From CAIVAT01 sp037128705 (GTDB taxonomy: Bacteria > Bacteroidota > Bacteroidia > Bacteroidales > FEN-979): a DNA stretch of 64,000 bases. The DNA lies in the NCBI GenBank assembly GCA_037128705.1, contig JBAXVX010000013.1:1-64000 (forward strand), written 5' to 3'. A program made the position numbers and the translations under genes. The notes under the pieces are model-generated. The model was not told the DNA's origin and searched no databases. It saw only the letters and a list, made by a program, of their open reading frames with translations. Shown here piece by piece: positions 45,321-53,349 of the stretch (position 1 is the stretch's first letter; each line of letters begins with the position of its first letter).

Positions 45321-46526
45321 GTGAGATACGATTTTCAATTCCTCCTGAAAAAAAGAACTGCGGTGGGTCTTTGGATTTTAGCCGGTCTTTGTGTCGTAAT
45401 CATTCAATATCTATTGGGGACCAATGGAAAAATCAACAATTTTATCATTTTCAAAACCAGCTTTTCCCACCTGGCAAACCTGAAAGACCTCTATATCGCT
45501 TATCCCGGCGAATATTCCGACCTTTACCTGTATGGGCCTTTATTTGCCCTGTTCATGGCCCCATTTGCCCTGTTGCCGGTATTGTTCAGCTATACCCTTT
45601 GGATTATTCTTAACGCTACGGTATTGCTATACGCGATTTACCAACTGCCGGTCAGTGATAAAAACAGGGCAATCGTCAGCTGGATTGTATTCAATTGCCT
45701 GATCACCTCCCTCCTCAACAGCCAGGTGCATGCCATGACTGCCGCTTTAATTATTCTGAGTTATACCCATATACGGAAAAAGCAATTTTTTTGGGCCGCG
45801 TTTTTCCTTGTCATGGGGGTTTTTATAAAGCTGTACGGGATCCTTGGTTTGGCATTTTTCTTTTTTGTCGAGGACAAACCTAAATATCTGCTGTATCTTG
45901 TTTTCTGGACAATGGTCCTCTTTATCCTGCCCATGGCCTTTGTGGGAATTGATTATACAATTCAATGTTATGGAGATTGGTACAGGGTCCTGGTACATAA
46001 AAACTCGCTGAATGTCATGCTTGAAAACAGCCGGACCGATGTATGCGTGATGGGCATGTTTCGCAGGTTGTTCCACGATTCAACATTATCCAACCTGTAT
46101 TTTATTATTCCCGGACTGTTGATATTCGCATTATCCTACATCAGGAAATCACAATTCGGAAATGTTGTTTTTCAACTGCGGATACTGGCATCTGCGCTGC
46201 TATTTGTCATTCTTGCAAGCACAGGCAGCGAATCCCCGACCATTATCATTGGCTTTGCGGGTGTGGCCATCTGGTTTATCTTAAGTGAAAAAACAAAACT
46301 GGATATTGCACTGTTGTTATTTGCCCTGATAATTTCAAGTTTTTCTCCTACCGATGTTTTCCCGGAATATATCAGAGATCGCTATATCAATCAATACGCA
46401 TTGATTGTATTGCCGTTGCTGCTTGTGTGGCTGAAACTGAATTGGGATATTGCAGGAGGAACTTGTAAAAATGATCCGGAAGGTCCTCTGACCTCAGTCG
46501 GTGACCAGGTGCCATCTGTTTTCTGA
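45321..46526 (+). CDS. GT87-like (DUF2029) membrane glycosyltransferase
   Basis: A polytopic membrane protein of about 401 residues from the GTG at 45321, 6 bp after the deacetylase stop; a TTG at 45282 would overlap that gene and is less likely. It has roughly nine to ten transmembrane helices. An early periplasmic loop contains SDLYLYGPLFALFMAPFALLP, the region where GT87/GT-C enzymes keep an acidic residue. DUF2029 members are polyprenol-phosphate-sugar-dependent mannosyl- or arabinosyltransferases. It is probably co-transcribed with the deacetylase. Its 3' end overlaps mobB antisense by 33 bp. Confidence 0.75.
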   Translation: MRYDFQFLLKKRTAVGLWILAGLCVVIIQYLLGTNGKINNFIIFKTSFSHLANLKDLYIAYPGEYSDLYLYGPLFALFMAPFALLPVLFSYTLWIILNATVLLYAIYQLPVSDKNRAIVSWIVFNCLITSLLNSQVHAMTAALIILSYTHIRKKQFFWAAFFLVMGVFIKLYGILGLAFFFFVEDKPKYLLYLVFWTMVLFILPMAFVGIDYTIQCYGDWYRVLVHKNSLNVMLENSRTDVCVMGMFRRLFHDSTLSNLYFIIPGLLIFALSYIRKSQFGNVVFQLRILASALLFVILASTGSESPTIIIGFAGVAIWFILSEKTKLDIALLLFALIISSFSPTDVFPEYIRDRYINQYALIVLPLLLVWLKLNWDIAGGTCKNDPEGPLTSVGDQVPSVF

Positions 46527-47042
46527 AAACCCGATCTGATCCGATATTTTCCCCGGATCAAATAACCGTGCCGGAAGCACAAGGTCAGCCATGTTCATGG
46601 TTTTTAACTTAACCTCCCTGGTCAACTCCGGAGGACTGTTGATGAAAATCAGCAATCCGGGTTGGATAAGATGGCCCAACGCCCCTGACTCAATGATTAC
46701 CGGTTCATTTTGCGGATTGCATTCCTTCATGAAGCGTTCAAATGCCTCCGCCAGATGTTCATCATCCGTTTCCATGAAGAAGGAACGAGCGGCGCCGGCT
46801 TCGAGAAATTTACCACTGTTTTTCCGGTGCGGTTCCATATCCTGGAAAATCCTGATTCCGGCTGAAGCGGCCACCATGCCCGAATTTCCCAGAGAATCAT
46901 GAAGGTGGGGAGAGATTTTCAAGGCAAGGAGCGGGAACTTTCCTGAAAATGACCGGATCAGGTTGACAGCCAGGTATGTTTTCCCCACTTTTTTTCCGGA
47001 TCCGGAGATGATGATAAACTGGGGAAATGATTTTCGGGTCAT
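46494..47042 (-). CDS. MobB-like P-loop protein for Mo cofactor
   Basis: I start at the ATG at 47042 (MTRKSFPQFIIISGSG), 182 residues, just after the TauE stop; the upstream ATG at 47084 would overlap that gene. The Walker A motif is SGSGKKVGKTYLAVNLI. MobB proteins bind GTP and assist MobA in attaching GMP to molybdopterin. The rest of the protein is divergent (EPVIIESGAL in the Walker B region), so the assignment rests on the P-loop and on the neighbouring modE-like, mobA and molybdopterin oxidoreductase genes. Confidence 0.6.
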   Translation of the reverse strand: MTRKSFPQFIIISGSGKKVGKTYLAVNLIRSFSGKFPLLALKISPHLHDSLGNSGMVAASAGIRIFQDMEPHRKNSGKFLEAGAARSFFMETDDEHLAEAFERFMKECNPQNEPVIIESGALGHLIQPGLLIFINSPPELTREVKLKTMNMADLVLPARLFDPGKISDQIGFSENRWHLVTD

Positions 47043-47055
47043 CAGATAAGCAGGG

Positions 47056-47787
47056 TCAGGGAATAAGCAGCTTAAAGCAGGCAAACAGCAGCACCATCGC
47101 CAGTGAAATTTTAAAATATTTTACCGGGAGAAATTTCATTGCTGTCATGGAACCAATGAGTCCTCCAGCAACCACGACAAGGATCCAGTAAAAAAAATGC
47201 GTAGGTAGCTGGAATCCGCTCACCTGCAGCCCGATCAATCCGGCGAGCGAGTTACACAGGATGAACAGGGAGGAATAGACCCCGGTTTCCTTAACATGCG
47301 ACCATTTCATAAGGATAAAAATGGGGCTGAGGATAATCCCTCCGCCGATGCCGATCATGCCGGAAAGAAGCCCGAGGATGGAGCCAATGACCAGAGATGC
47401 AGGGATGCCTGGGGCAGGTTTAATTTCATACTCCCGCGATGGGCGGTACAAGAGTCTCAGCAAGGCAACCAACAACAGGATTCCAAGGATGAATTTATAG
47501 GTTGTTGGGTTGATGTGGATCAGGGCACCAAGAAAAGCCATGGGGATGGCCGGGATCAGAAATGGCAAAAAAAGCCGCCACCGGATGGAAAACCCGCTTC
47601 TGAAATTGACAAATGCGATCCCGGCAACAAAGAGATTCAGGATCAAAGCGGAACTTCTGAAGTAAACCGTGCTGACTGCGAAAATGGACATCACGGCCAG
47701 GTATCCGCTGGCGCCACCATGGCCCACCATGGAGTACATGAATGAAACTACCAGCAGCGAGATAAAAAAAAGCAGTGAGATTTCCAT
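47056..47787 (-). CDS. TauE/SafE sulfite exporter family permease
   Basis: I start at the ATG at 47787 (MEISLLFFISLLVV), 243 residues; an upstream ATG at 47817 adds ten polar residues. It has about eight transmembrane helices with the two glycine-rich family repeats MVGHGGASGYLAVMSI and LSGMIGIGGGIILSPIFIL. Family members export sulfite, sulfoacetate or related organosulfur anions. Its place beside the polysulfide/thiosulfate reductase genes supports a role in removing sulfite. Confidence 0.85.
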   Translation of the reverse strand: MEISLLFFISLLVVSFMYSMVGHGGASGYLAVMSIFAVSTVYFRSSALILNLFVAGIAFVNFRSGFSIRWRLFLPFLIPAIPMAFLGALIHINPTTYKFILGILLLVALLRLLYRPSREYEIKPAPGIPASLVIGSILGLLSGMIGIGGGIILSPIFILMKWSHVKETGVYSSLFILCNSLAGLIGLQVSGFQLPTHFFYWILVVVAGGLIGSMTAMKFLPVKYFKISLAMVLLFACFKLLIP

Positions 47788-47843
47788 GAGATCCCCGTTA
47801 TTCCTTGTGGTGAACAACGATACGAAATTAACAAAAAAATCCG

Positions 47844-48179
47844 TTAAAATGCACCAGAATGTTTTGTCAGAAATATCACAAAGTCATGTGTGATTTGTTG
47901 ATACCTGACCACGAATTGACGACCTGTTTCTGTCAACTTTGCACAACCTCCCCCTTTTCCTCCCTGCCGTAATTCAACCACGGGGAGTGGTGCAAGTTCA
48001 TTCATTGAACGCACGGCATAGTACGCCTTGCGATAGGACAATCCCATGGATATGGCTGCTTTTCTTAGAGAACCAAGCATCTCGATCCTTTCAAGGAGCT
48101 CAATCCTTCCGGCACCTAAAAAATTTCGTCCCTCAGTTTCAATCCAAATTCTGCCGGCAACCGTCATTTTGTTTTTCAT
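47844..48179 (-). CDS. ModE-like molybdate-responsive regulator (DNA-binding domain only)
   Basis: A 111-residue winged-helix protein matching the N-terminal LysR-type HTH of ModE. GAGRIELLERIEMLGSLRKAAISMGLSYRKAYYAVRSM is the HTH (residues 23-60) and RQGGKGGGCAKLTETG is the wing with the ModE glycine motif. The molybdate-binding TOBE/MOP domains are absent, as in several short ModE homologues. It is divergent from the molybdopterin oxidoreductase operon and probably controls it. Confidence 0.82.
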   Translation of the reverse strand: MKNKMTVAGRIWIETEGRNFLGAGRIELLERIEMLGSLRKAAISMGLSYRKAYYAVRSMNELAPLPVVELRQGGKGGGCAKLTETGRQFVVRYQQITHDFVIFLTKHSGAF

Positions 48180-48206
48180 CAGGAAAATTTGAACCGAATA
48201 TTTTTA

Positions 48207-48249
48207 CAAAACTAACAATTTATTTTTATCACATTTATCGTATACACGA
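48207..48249. promoter_or_regulatory. modE -7 box and candidate palindromic operator
   Basis: CAAAACTA at 48207-48214 is a minus-strand TAGTTTTG box for the modE-like gene. TCGTATACACGA at 48238-48249 is a 12-bp near-palindrome (one mismatch pair) in the divergent spacer and could bind the regulator. It differs from the long E. coli ModE box. Confidence 0.4.
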
Positions 48250-48319
48250 AACTAGATTATTGTATTTGAAGGTTTGAGGCAGCGAAGTTATGAAGATGCG
48301 AATTATTAAAAGAAATTAA

Positions 48320-50566
48320 ATGAACCGCAGGAATTTTATCAGGATTTCAACACTCAGCGCAGGGGGTGCCATGTTTGGTACGATCGGGTTAGGCGGAGGA
48401 AAAGAGCCCTCATTGCTTGAACGGATTACCGGCAAGATGCACACCGGCGAATCCCGGTTTCTCCGGACCCCAACCTATTGCGAAATATGTTTCTGGAAAT
48501 GCGCGGGATGGGTTTATAAAAACGATCAGGGAGAGATCTGGAAGATCATCGGCAATGAAAATGACCCCCACTGCAATGGCCGGTTATGTCCCCGGGGAAC
48601 GGGTGGTGTAGGAATGTACTTTGACCAGGACCGGCTCAAAACGCCGTTGATCCGCACAGGACCAAAAGGCAAGCAGGAATTTAAACGCGTAAGCTGGGAC
48701 GAAGCGCTTGATTTTGTTGCTAAAAAACTTGACTTCATCGGAAAAAAATACGGTCCTGAAACGGTTGCACTCATTACCCATGGATCGGGGGGGAAACTCC
48801 TGACCACCCTGATGAAGGCCTATGGTTCCGACTCCATTGCCGGTCCCTCCTATGCACAATGCAAAGGCCCGCGCGAGGTGGCATTCGGGCTCACTTTTGG
48901 AAGCGGTCTCGAATCACCCGAACCTACTGATATCCGCGACACCCGCTGCCTGGTCCTCATCGGAAGTCATCTCGGCGAGAACATGCACAACACCCAGGTG
49001 CAGGAGATGGCTGATGCCATCGACCGTGGTGCCGTCCTCATCACGGTTGATCCCCGGTTTTCAACTGTGGCCAGCAAATCAAAATTCTGGCTTCCCATCA
49101 AACCCTCAACCGACATTGCCCTTTTATTGGCCTGGACGAATGTAATCATTAACAATGGCTGGTATGACAAGGACTATGTTGAAAAGTACACAACGGGATT
49201 TGACAAGCTGAAGGAATACATCCAGCCATTTACCCCCGAATGGGCCTATGGCATCACGACCCTCGACCCAAAAATGATCCATGATACCGCAAAGGAGATG
49301 GCCAACGCTGCTCCGGCGGTGATCATTCATCCGGGCCGGCATGTCACCTGGTATGGCGACGATACCCAGCGTTCGAGGGCCATTGCAATCCTGAATGCAC
49401 TGCTCGGTTCGTGGGGCCGCCGCGGAGGGTTCTACCTTCCTGAATTGAAAGAGATCCCTGAATATCCGCATCCGCCTTTCCCGCCGGTGAATAAATCGTG
49501 GCGCGATATTCTTGGCGGGCAGTATCCCTTTGCCGAACTCCCGCTGGCCAATGCCATCGTGGACGGTTCAATTCCCGGATCCATAAAAGATTTTCAATAC
49601 CGCGGCTGGATTGTCAATGGCAGCAACCTGAACATGACGATGCCCGATTCACGCAAGACACTCGAAGCCATTCAGCAGCTCGAACTGCTTGTTGTCATTG
49701 ATACCATGCCGATGGAGATTACAGGATGGGCCGATGTGATTCTTCCTGAATGCACCTACCTTGAACGGTATGATGTGCTCAGGAATGATCACAACCGTGA
49801 ACCGGTAATCGCCCTGCGCATGCCTGCAACTGAACCAAAATACGATACCAAACCCGACTGGTGGATCGCCAAAGAGCTGGCGACAAAAATGGGTTTGGGA
49901 AAATATTTTGGGTGGAAGACCTTCGAAGAATTCCTGGATTATAAACTGAAACGCATGGATTCCTCTTTGGAGGAGATGAAAAAAATCGGGGTAAAGAAAT
50001 ATGAGCGGACTTCGGGGGATCTCTATTTCTCGATCGAAAATCCGCCGGCATTTGATACCCCTTCGGGGAAGATTGAACTCTATTCAACCGAACTGGAGCA
50101 GGCTGGATTTGATCCCCTTCCAAGGTATACGCCTCACGAAGAACCACCTGAAGGATACTACCGCCTCAATTACGGAAGGACCCAATCCCATACCTTCAGC
50201 CGTACCTCCAATAACCCGAATTTGTCGGCCATCATGCCGGAAAACCTGGTGTGGGTCAACCCAAAAGTTGCAGCCAACTGGCAACTGAAGGAGGGACAGG
50301 AGGTTTGGCTGAAAAACCAGGATGGCGCAACCACCAACTTCCCTGCAAAGGTCAGGATTACTGAACGGATAAGATGGGACTCGGTTTACATAGTCCATGG
50401 TTTCGGTCACACGAATCCGCTGTTAACACGAGCTTACGGGAAAGGGGTGAGCGATGCTGCCCTGATTACCAAGGTGCTGCTGGATCCGGTGATGGGCGGA
50501 ACCGGGATGAGGGGGAATTTTGTGACATTTTTAACTGAAAATCCGGATAAGGAGGTGAAGGCATGA
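48320..50566 (+). CDS. psrA: Molybdopterin oxidoreductase, PsrA/PhsA-like catalytic subunit
   Basis: A 748-residue bis-MGD enzyme of the polysulfide/thiosulfate reductase group. An RR signal (MNRRNFIRISTLSAGG) indicates Tat export. The N-terminal 4Fe-4S cluster ligands are Cys54, Cys57, Cys61 and Cys90 (YCEICFWKC then GRLCPRG). Cys181 in PSYAQCKGP is a candidate Mo ligand. The MGD-binding C-terminal domain has GRTQSHTFSRTSNNPN. Length and motifs fit PsrA (about 750-760), but the substrate could be polysulfide, thiosulfate or tetrathionate. It overlaps the next gene by 4 bp. Confidence 0.85.
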   Translation: MNRRNFIRISTLSAGGAMFGTIGLGGGKEPSLLERITGKMHTGESRFLRTPTYCEICFWKCAGWVYKNDQGEIWKIIGNENDPHCNGRLCPRGTGGVGMYFDQDRLKTPLIRTGPKGKQEFKRVSWDEALDFVAKKLDFIGKKYGPETVALITHGSGGKLLTTLMKAYGSDSIAGPSYAQCKGPREVAFGLTFGSGLESPEPTDIRDTRCLVLIGSHLGENMHNTQVQEMADAIDRGAVLITVDPRFSTVASKSKFWLPIKPSTDIALLLAWTNVIINNGWYDKDYVEKYTTGFDKLKEYIQPFTPEWAYGITTLDPKMIHDTAKEMANAAPAVIIHPGRHVTWYGDDTQRSRAIAILNALLGSWGRRGGFYLPELKEIPEYPHPPFPPVNKSWRDILGGQYPFAELPLANAIVDGSIPGSIKDFQYRGWIVNGSNLNMTMPDSRKTLEAIQQLELLVVIDTMPMEITGWADVILPECTYLERYDVLRNDHNREPVIALRMPATEPKYDTKPDWWIAKELATKMGLGKYFGWKTFEEFLDYKLKRMDSSLEEMKKIGVKKYERTSGDLYFSIENPPAFDTPSGKIELYSTELEQAGFDPLPRYTPHEEPPEGYYRLNYGRTQSHTFSRTSNNPNLSAIMPENLVWVNPKVAANWQLKEGQEVWLKNQDGATTNFPAKVRITERIRWDSVYIVHGFGHTNPLLTRAYGKGVSDAALITKVLLDPVMGGTGMRGNFVTFLTENPDKEVKA

Positions 50567-51096
50567 GATTCGCAATGGCCATTGATACCAAAAAGTGTGT
50601 TGGCTGCAGCGATTGTGTCGTTGCCTGCCAAACAGAGAATGCAGTTCCCATCGGATATTGCCGCGACTGGGTCGTGGAGGTGAATGATGGAACTTACCCC
50701 CAGCTTGAAATGGAAATCCGGTCCGAACGATGCAACCACTGTTCCAATTCACCCTGCGTTCGGTGCTGCCCGACCGGAGCCAGTCATTACGATTATGGCG
50801 GAACCGTACTGGTCACCCAGCATAAATGCATTGGCTGCGGGGCCTGTATTGCCTCCTGCCCCTATGATGCCAGATACACGCATCCCAAAGGTTATGTTGA
50901 TAAATGTACCTTTTGCGTCCACCGCGTTAAAGAGGGACTACCCCCAGCCTGTGTTGCAGTTTGCCCCACAAAATGTCTTTACTTCGGGGATACCGATGAT
51001 CCCCGAAGTGAAATATCCATGGTGCTGAAAAAGCGGAAATATAAAAGGCTGATTCCTGAAGCCGGGACCAACCCCAATCTTTATTTTTTAATCTGA
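50563..51096 (+). CDS. psrB: PsrB-like 4x[4Fe-4S] electron-transfer subunit
   Basis: A 177-residue ferredoxin-type protein with four clusters: CVGCSDCVVACQTEN, CNHCSNSPCVRCCPTGA, CIGCGACIASCPYDAR and CTFCVHRV with PACVAVCPTKC. It moves electrons between the quinol-linked membrane subunit and the molybdenum subunit. Its start overlaps psrA by 4 bp. A perfect AAGGAGGTGA lies 3 nt before the ATG within the psrA coding sequence, rare for a Bacteroidota gene. Confidence 0.92.
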   Translation: MRFAMAIDTKKCVGCSDCVVACQTENAVPIGYCRDWVVEVNDGTYPQLEMEIRSERCNHCSNSPCVRCCPTGASHYDYGGTVLVTQHKCIGCGACIASCPYDARYTHPKGYVDKCTFCVHRVKEGLPPACVAVCPTKCLYFGDTDDPRSEISMVLKKRKYKRLIPEAGTNPNLYFLI

Positions 51097-51101
51097 ACGC
51101 C

Positions 51102-52043
51102 ATGAGAGAAGAGCTAATCATCAGCGGTCGCATGAATCCCATGGTGGATCCCACCCTGAACATCTGGCACTGGCAGATTCCATTGTATCTCTTTGTCGGA
51201 GGTGTTGCAGCAGGCATCCTGTTTTTTGCATCGCTCTATTATATCCTGGGCCGGGAGAAAAAATATCCGGCCGCAATAAAGTGGGCGCCCATGGTTGCTC
51301 CATTTTTACTAATCCTTGGATTGGGAGCCCTGTTTCTTGACCTGAATCATAAAGCATTTTTCTGGCAGCTTTACCTGGTTGTCCGCTTCGAATCACCCAT
51401 GTCGTGGGGTGCCTGGGCCCTGCTGGTCATTACGCCATTGTCTGTTGTCTGGTCGGCCACCTGGATGAAGGAGGTGTTTCCCGGATGGCACTGGAAATAC
51501 CCTTTCCTGGAACAATTAGAGACCTTTTTTATCAAATATCGTTTCATCCTTGCCTGGATCATGCTTTTATATGCGGTGATCCTGGGTGTGTACACCGGGA
51601 TCCTGCTGTCGGCCTTCAACGCAAGGCCGCTCTGGAACACGAGCATCCTCGGACCCCTGTTCTTTGCTTCCAGCCTCTCTACCGGGGCAGCCGTGATCAT
51701 GCTCATGGCAAAAAGTCACCTTGAACGTAACATTTTCAGCCGGATCGACCTGATGATGATAGCCATCGAGCTGTTCCTGATCGTTCATATGTTCATGGGA
51801 TTTCAGGCCAGCACCCAGGTTCAGATCGATGCAGCCAATATGTTCCTCGGAGGGCCGTATACAGAGGTATTCTGGATATTCGTGGTCTTCATCGGCCTGT
51901 TGCTGCCTGCATTCCTGGAGTCTCTTGAACTCCTGGGCTATAAAATTCCGATCATCATTACCTCAACCCTCGTGCTGACCGGTGGTATTTTTCTGAGATT
52001 CATCATCGTATATGCCGGGCAGGCGAGCAGATACCTTTACTAA
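51102..52043 (+). CDS. psrC: NrfD/PsrC-like membrane quinol subunit
   Basis: A 313-residue integral membrane protein with about eight transmembrane helices. The first helix region WHWQIPLYLFVGGVAAGILFFASLYY (residues 22-47) is the NrfD signature, with the conserved Gly pairs. LILGLGALFLDLNHKAFFW carries the conserved Asp and Asn-His of the quinone-site region. It starts 5 bp after psrB. Together PsrABC form a periplasm-facing quinol-linked reductase or, in reverse, an oxidase of sulfur compounds. Confidence 0.9.
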   Translation: MREELIISGRMNPMVDPTLNIWHWQIPLYLFVGGVAAGILFFASLYYILGREKKYPAAIKWAPMVAPFLLILGLGALFLDLNHKAFFWQLYLVVRFESPMSWGAWALLVITPLSVVWSATWMKEVFPGWHWKYPFLEQLETFFIKYRFILAWIMLLYAVILGVYTGILLSAFNARPLWNTSILGPLFFASSLSTGAAVIMLMAKSHLERNIFSRIDLMMIAIELFLIVHMFMGFQASTQVQIDAANMFLGGPYTEVFWIFVVFIGLLLPAFLESLELLGYKIPIIITSTLVLTGGIFLRFIIVYAGQASRYLY

Positions 52044-52084
52044 TGACCAAATACCAATTACCAATGACGAATGACGATTTTTGA
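52043..52084 (+). repeat. Heptamer array ATGACCA/ATGACGA
   Basis: Five to six 7-bp units (ATGACCA, AATACCA, ATTACCA, ATGACGA twice, TTTTTGA) start at the last base of the psrC stop codon. Four carry TGA on the + strand. The array lies 36 bp before the YeeE gene. Confidence 0.75.
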
Positions 52085-52119
52085 TTTAAACACTTTGATT
52101 TTCAAAACAGATACCGGAT

Positions 52120-52653
52120 ATGGAAACAAAAGATCAACCTAGGAAGAACAGGTATATGAATCCTTACATTGGCGGGGTTTTGCTTGGGCTTGTATTGCTG
52201 GCTGCGAATTTTATTTCGGGGCGTGGACTTGGGGCCAGCGGCGCTATAAAAAGTGTCGTGGTAGCCACCACTCAGTCAATCGCACCAAATTACACCGCGA
52301 AAACAAAATACTTCAAAGAGTACCATGAAGAACATTCCGGATCACCCATGAAAAACTGGCTGGTCTTCCAGATGCTTGGCGTTATTGTCGGGGGTTTTGC
52401 TTCAGGCGCCTTGGCTGGCAGATTGAAGTTAACGGTTGAACACAGCCCGAAAATCAGCTCACGGCGCAGGTTGATTTTTGCCCTGCTCGGAGGTATATTT
52501 TTCGGTGTAGGTTCTCAACTCGGAAGAGGCTGTACGAGCGGATCGGCGCTCAGCGGGATCGCAGTCATTTCATTTGGAGGGATCATCACCATGATGGCCA
52601 TTTTTGGCGGTGGGTATGCCCTGGCTTACTTTTTCCGGAAAAACTGGATATAA
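52120..52653 (+). CDS. YeeE/YedE-type sulfur transport half-protein
   Basis: A 177-residue membrane protein with about four transmembrane helices. The conserved cysteine motif is LGRGCTSGSALSG near residue 143. YeeE/YedE (TsuA) proteins import thiosulfate through a chain of membrane cysteines. Normal single-chain members are about 350 residues; here the function is split between this gene and the next (52691-53281), which are probably the two halves of one transporter. The periplasmic-side segment has many Lys/Glu residues (TAKTKYFKEYHEEH). Confidence 0.85.
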   Translation: METKDQPRKNRYMNPYIGGVLLGLVLLAANFISGRGLGASGAIKSVVVATTQSIAPNYTAKTKYFKEYHEEHSGSPMKNWLVFQMLGVIVGGFASGALAGRLKLTVEHSPKISSRRRLIFALLGGIFFGVGSQLGRGCTSGSALSGIAVISFGGIITMMAIFGGGYALAYFFRKNWI

Positions 52654-52656
52654 AAA

Positions 52657-52684
52657 AATCGTAAATCTAAAATCGTAAATCAAA
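52657..52684 (+). repeat. Heptamer array AATCGTA x4
   Basis: Four 7-bp units (AATCGTA, AATCTAA, AATCGTA, AATCAAA) follow the stop codon of the first YeeE gene and end 6 nt before the next start. Each junction holds TAA in a new + strand frame. Confidence 0.75.
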
Positions 52685-52690
52685 ATTGAC

Positions 52691-53281
52691 ATGGGACCAT
52701 TAGCAGTAAACGATATTATCTCCTCCAATACCAATTTTTTCCTGGCCTTCATCATTGGGATCGGCTTCGGGTTTGTGCTGGAACAATCGGGATTTTCATC
52801 CAGCCGGAAACTGGCCGGACTTTTTTATGGTTACGACATGGTCGTTCTGAAGGTTTTTTTCACCGGTGGGGTGACCGCCATGCTCGGGCTGTTATTTTTC
52901 AGCCTGTTTGGCTGGGTTGACCTCAATCTGGTCTATGTAAATCCAACCTTTTTGACTTCAGCCATCGTAGGTGGACTGATCATGGGCGCCGGATTTATCA
53001 TGGGCGGTTTTTGCCCGGGAACGAGCTTTTGCGGTGCTGCCATCGGAAAGCTTGATGCCATGATATTTATTCTTGGTCTTCTTATCGGGGTCTATTTCTT
53101 TGCATTTGCCTACCCGGTATTTGAGCCTCTTTACAAATCAGCTCCGATGGGATCCCCAAAAATGTCGACCATGCTCGACCTGAGCGATGGAGTTTTAGCC
53201 CTCATCCTTGTACTGGTAGCGCTGGGGATGTTTTGGGTTTCGGGATGGATCGAGAAAAAATTTCCGCAGGAGGAATATTAG
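52691..53281 (+). CDS. YeeE/YedE-type sulfur transport half-protein
   Basis: A 196-residue membrane protein with about five transmembrane helices. It opens with the helix VLEQSGFSSSRKLAG region and carries the second cysteine motif GGFCPGTSFCGAAIGKLD near residue 100. The two Cys-Pro/Cys-Gly sites complement the RGCTSG motif of its partner at 52120-52653. The pair should form one thiosulfate-type transporter. It lies directly before the rhodanese-like gene. Confidence 0.85.
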   Translation: MGPLAVNDIISSNTNFFLAFIIGIGFGFVLEQSGFSSSRKLAGLFYGYDMVVLKVFFTGGVTAMLGLLFFSLFGWVDLNLVYVNPTFLTSAIVGGLIMGAGFIMGGFCPGTSFCGAAIGKLDAMIFILGLLIGVYFFAFAYPVFEPLYKSAPMGSPKMSTMLDLSDGVLALILVLVALGMFWVSGWIEKKFPQEEY

Positions 53282-53349
53282 AAATAAAAATCCTTTTCCT
53301 TCGAAAAAGGGAACCGGGTTTATTAAAATAGAATTTAAAAAAGAGAATC

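Noticed and set aside
53281..53349. Terminator after the second YeeE gene
   Set aside because: CCTTTT and AAAAGG at 53292-53310 form only a weak 6-bp stem and the rhodanese gene follows at once.
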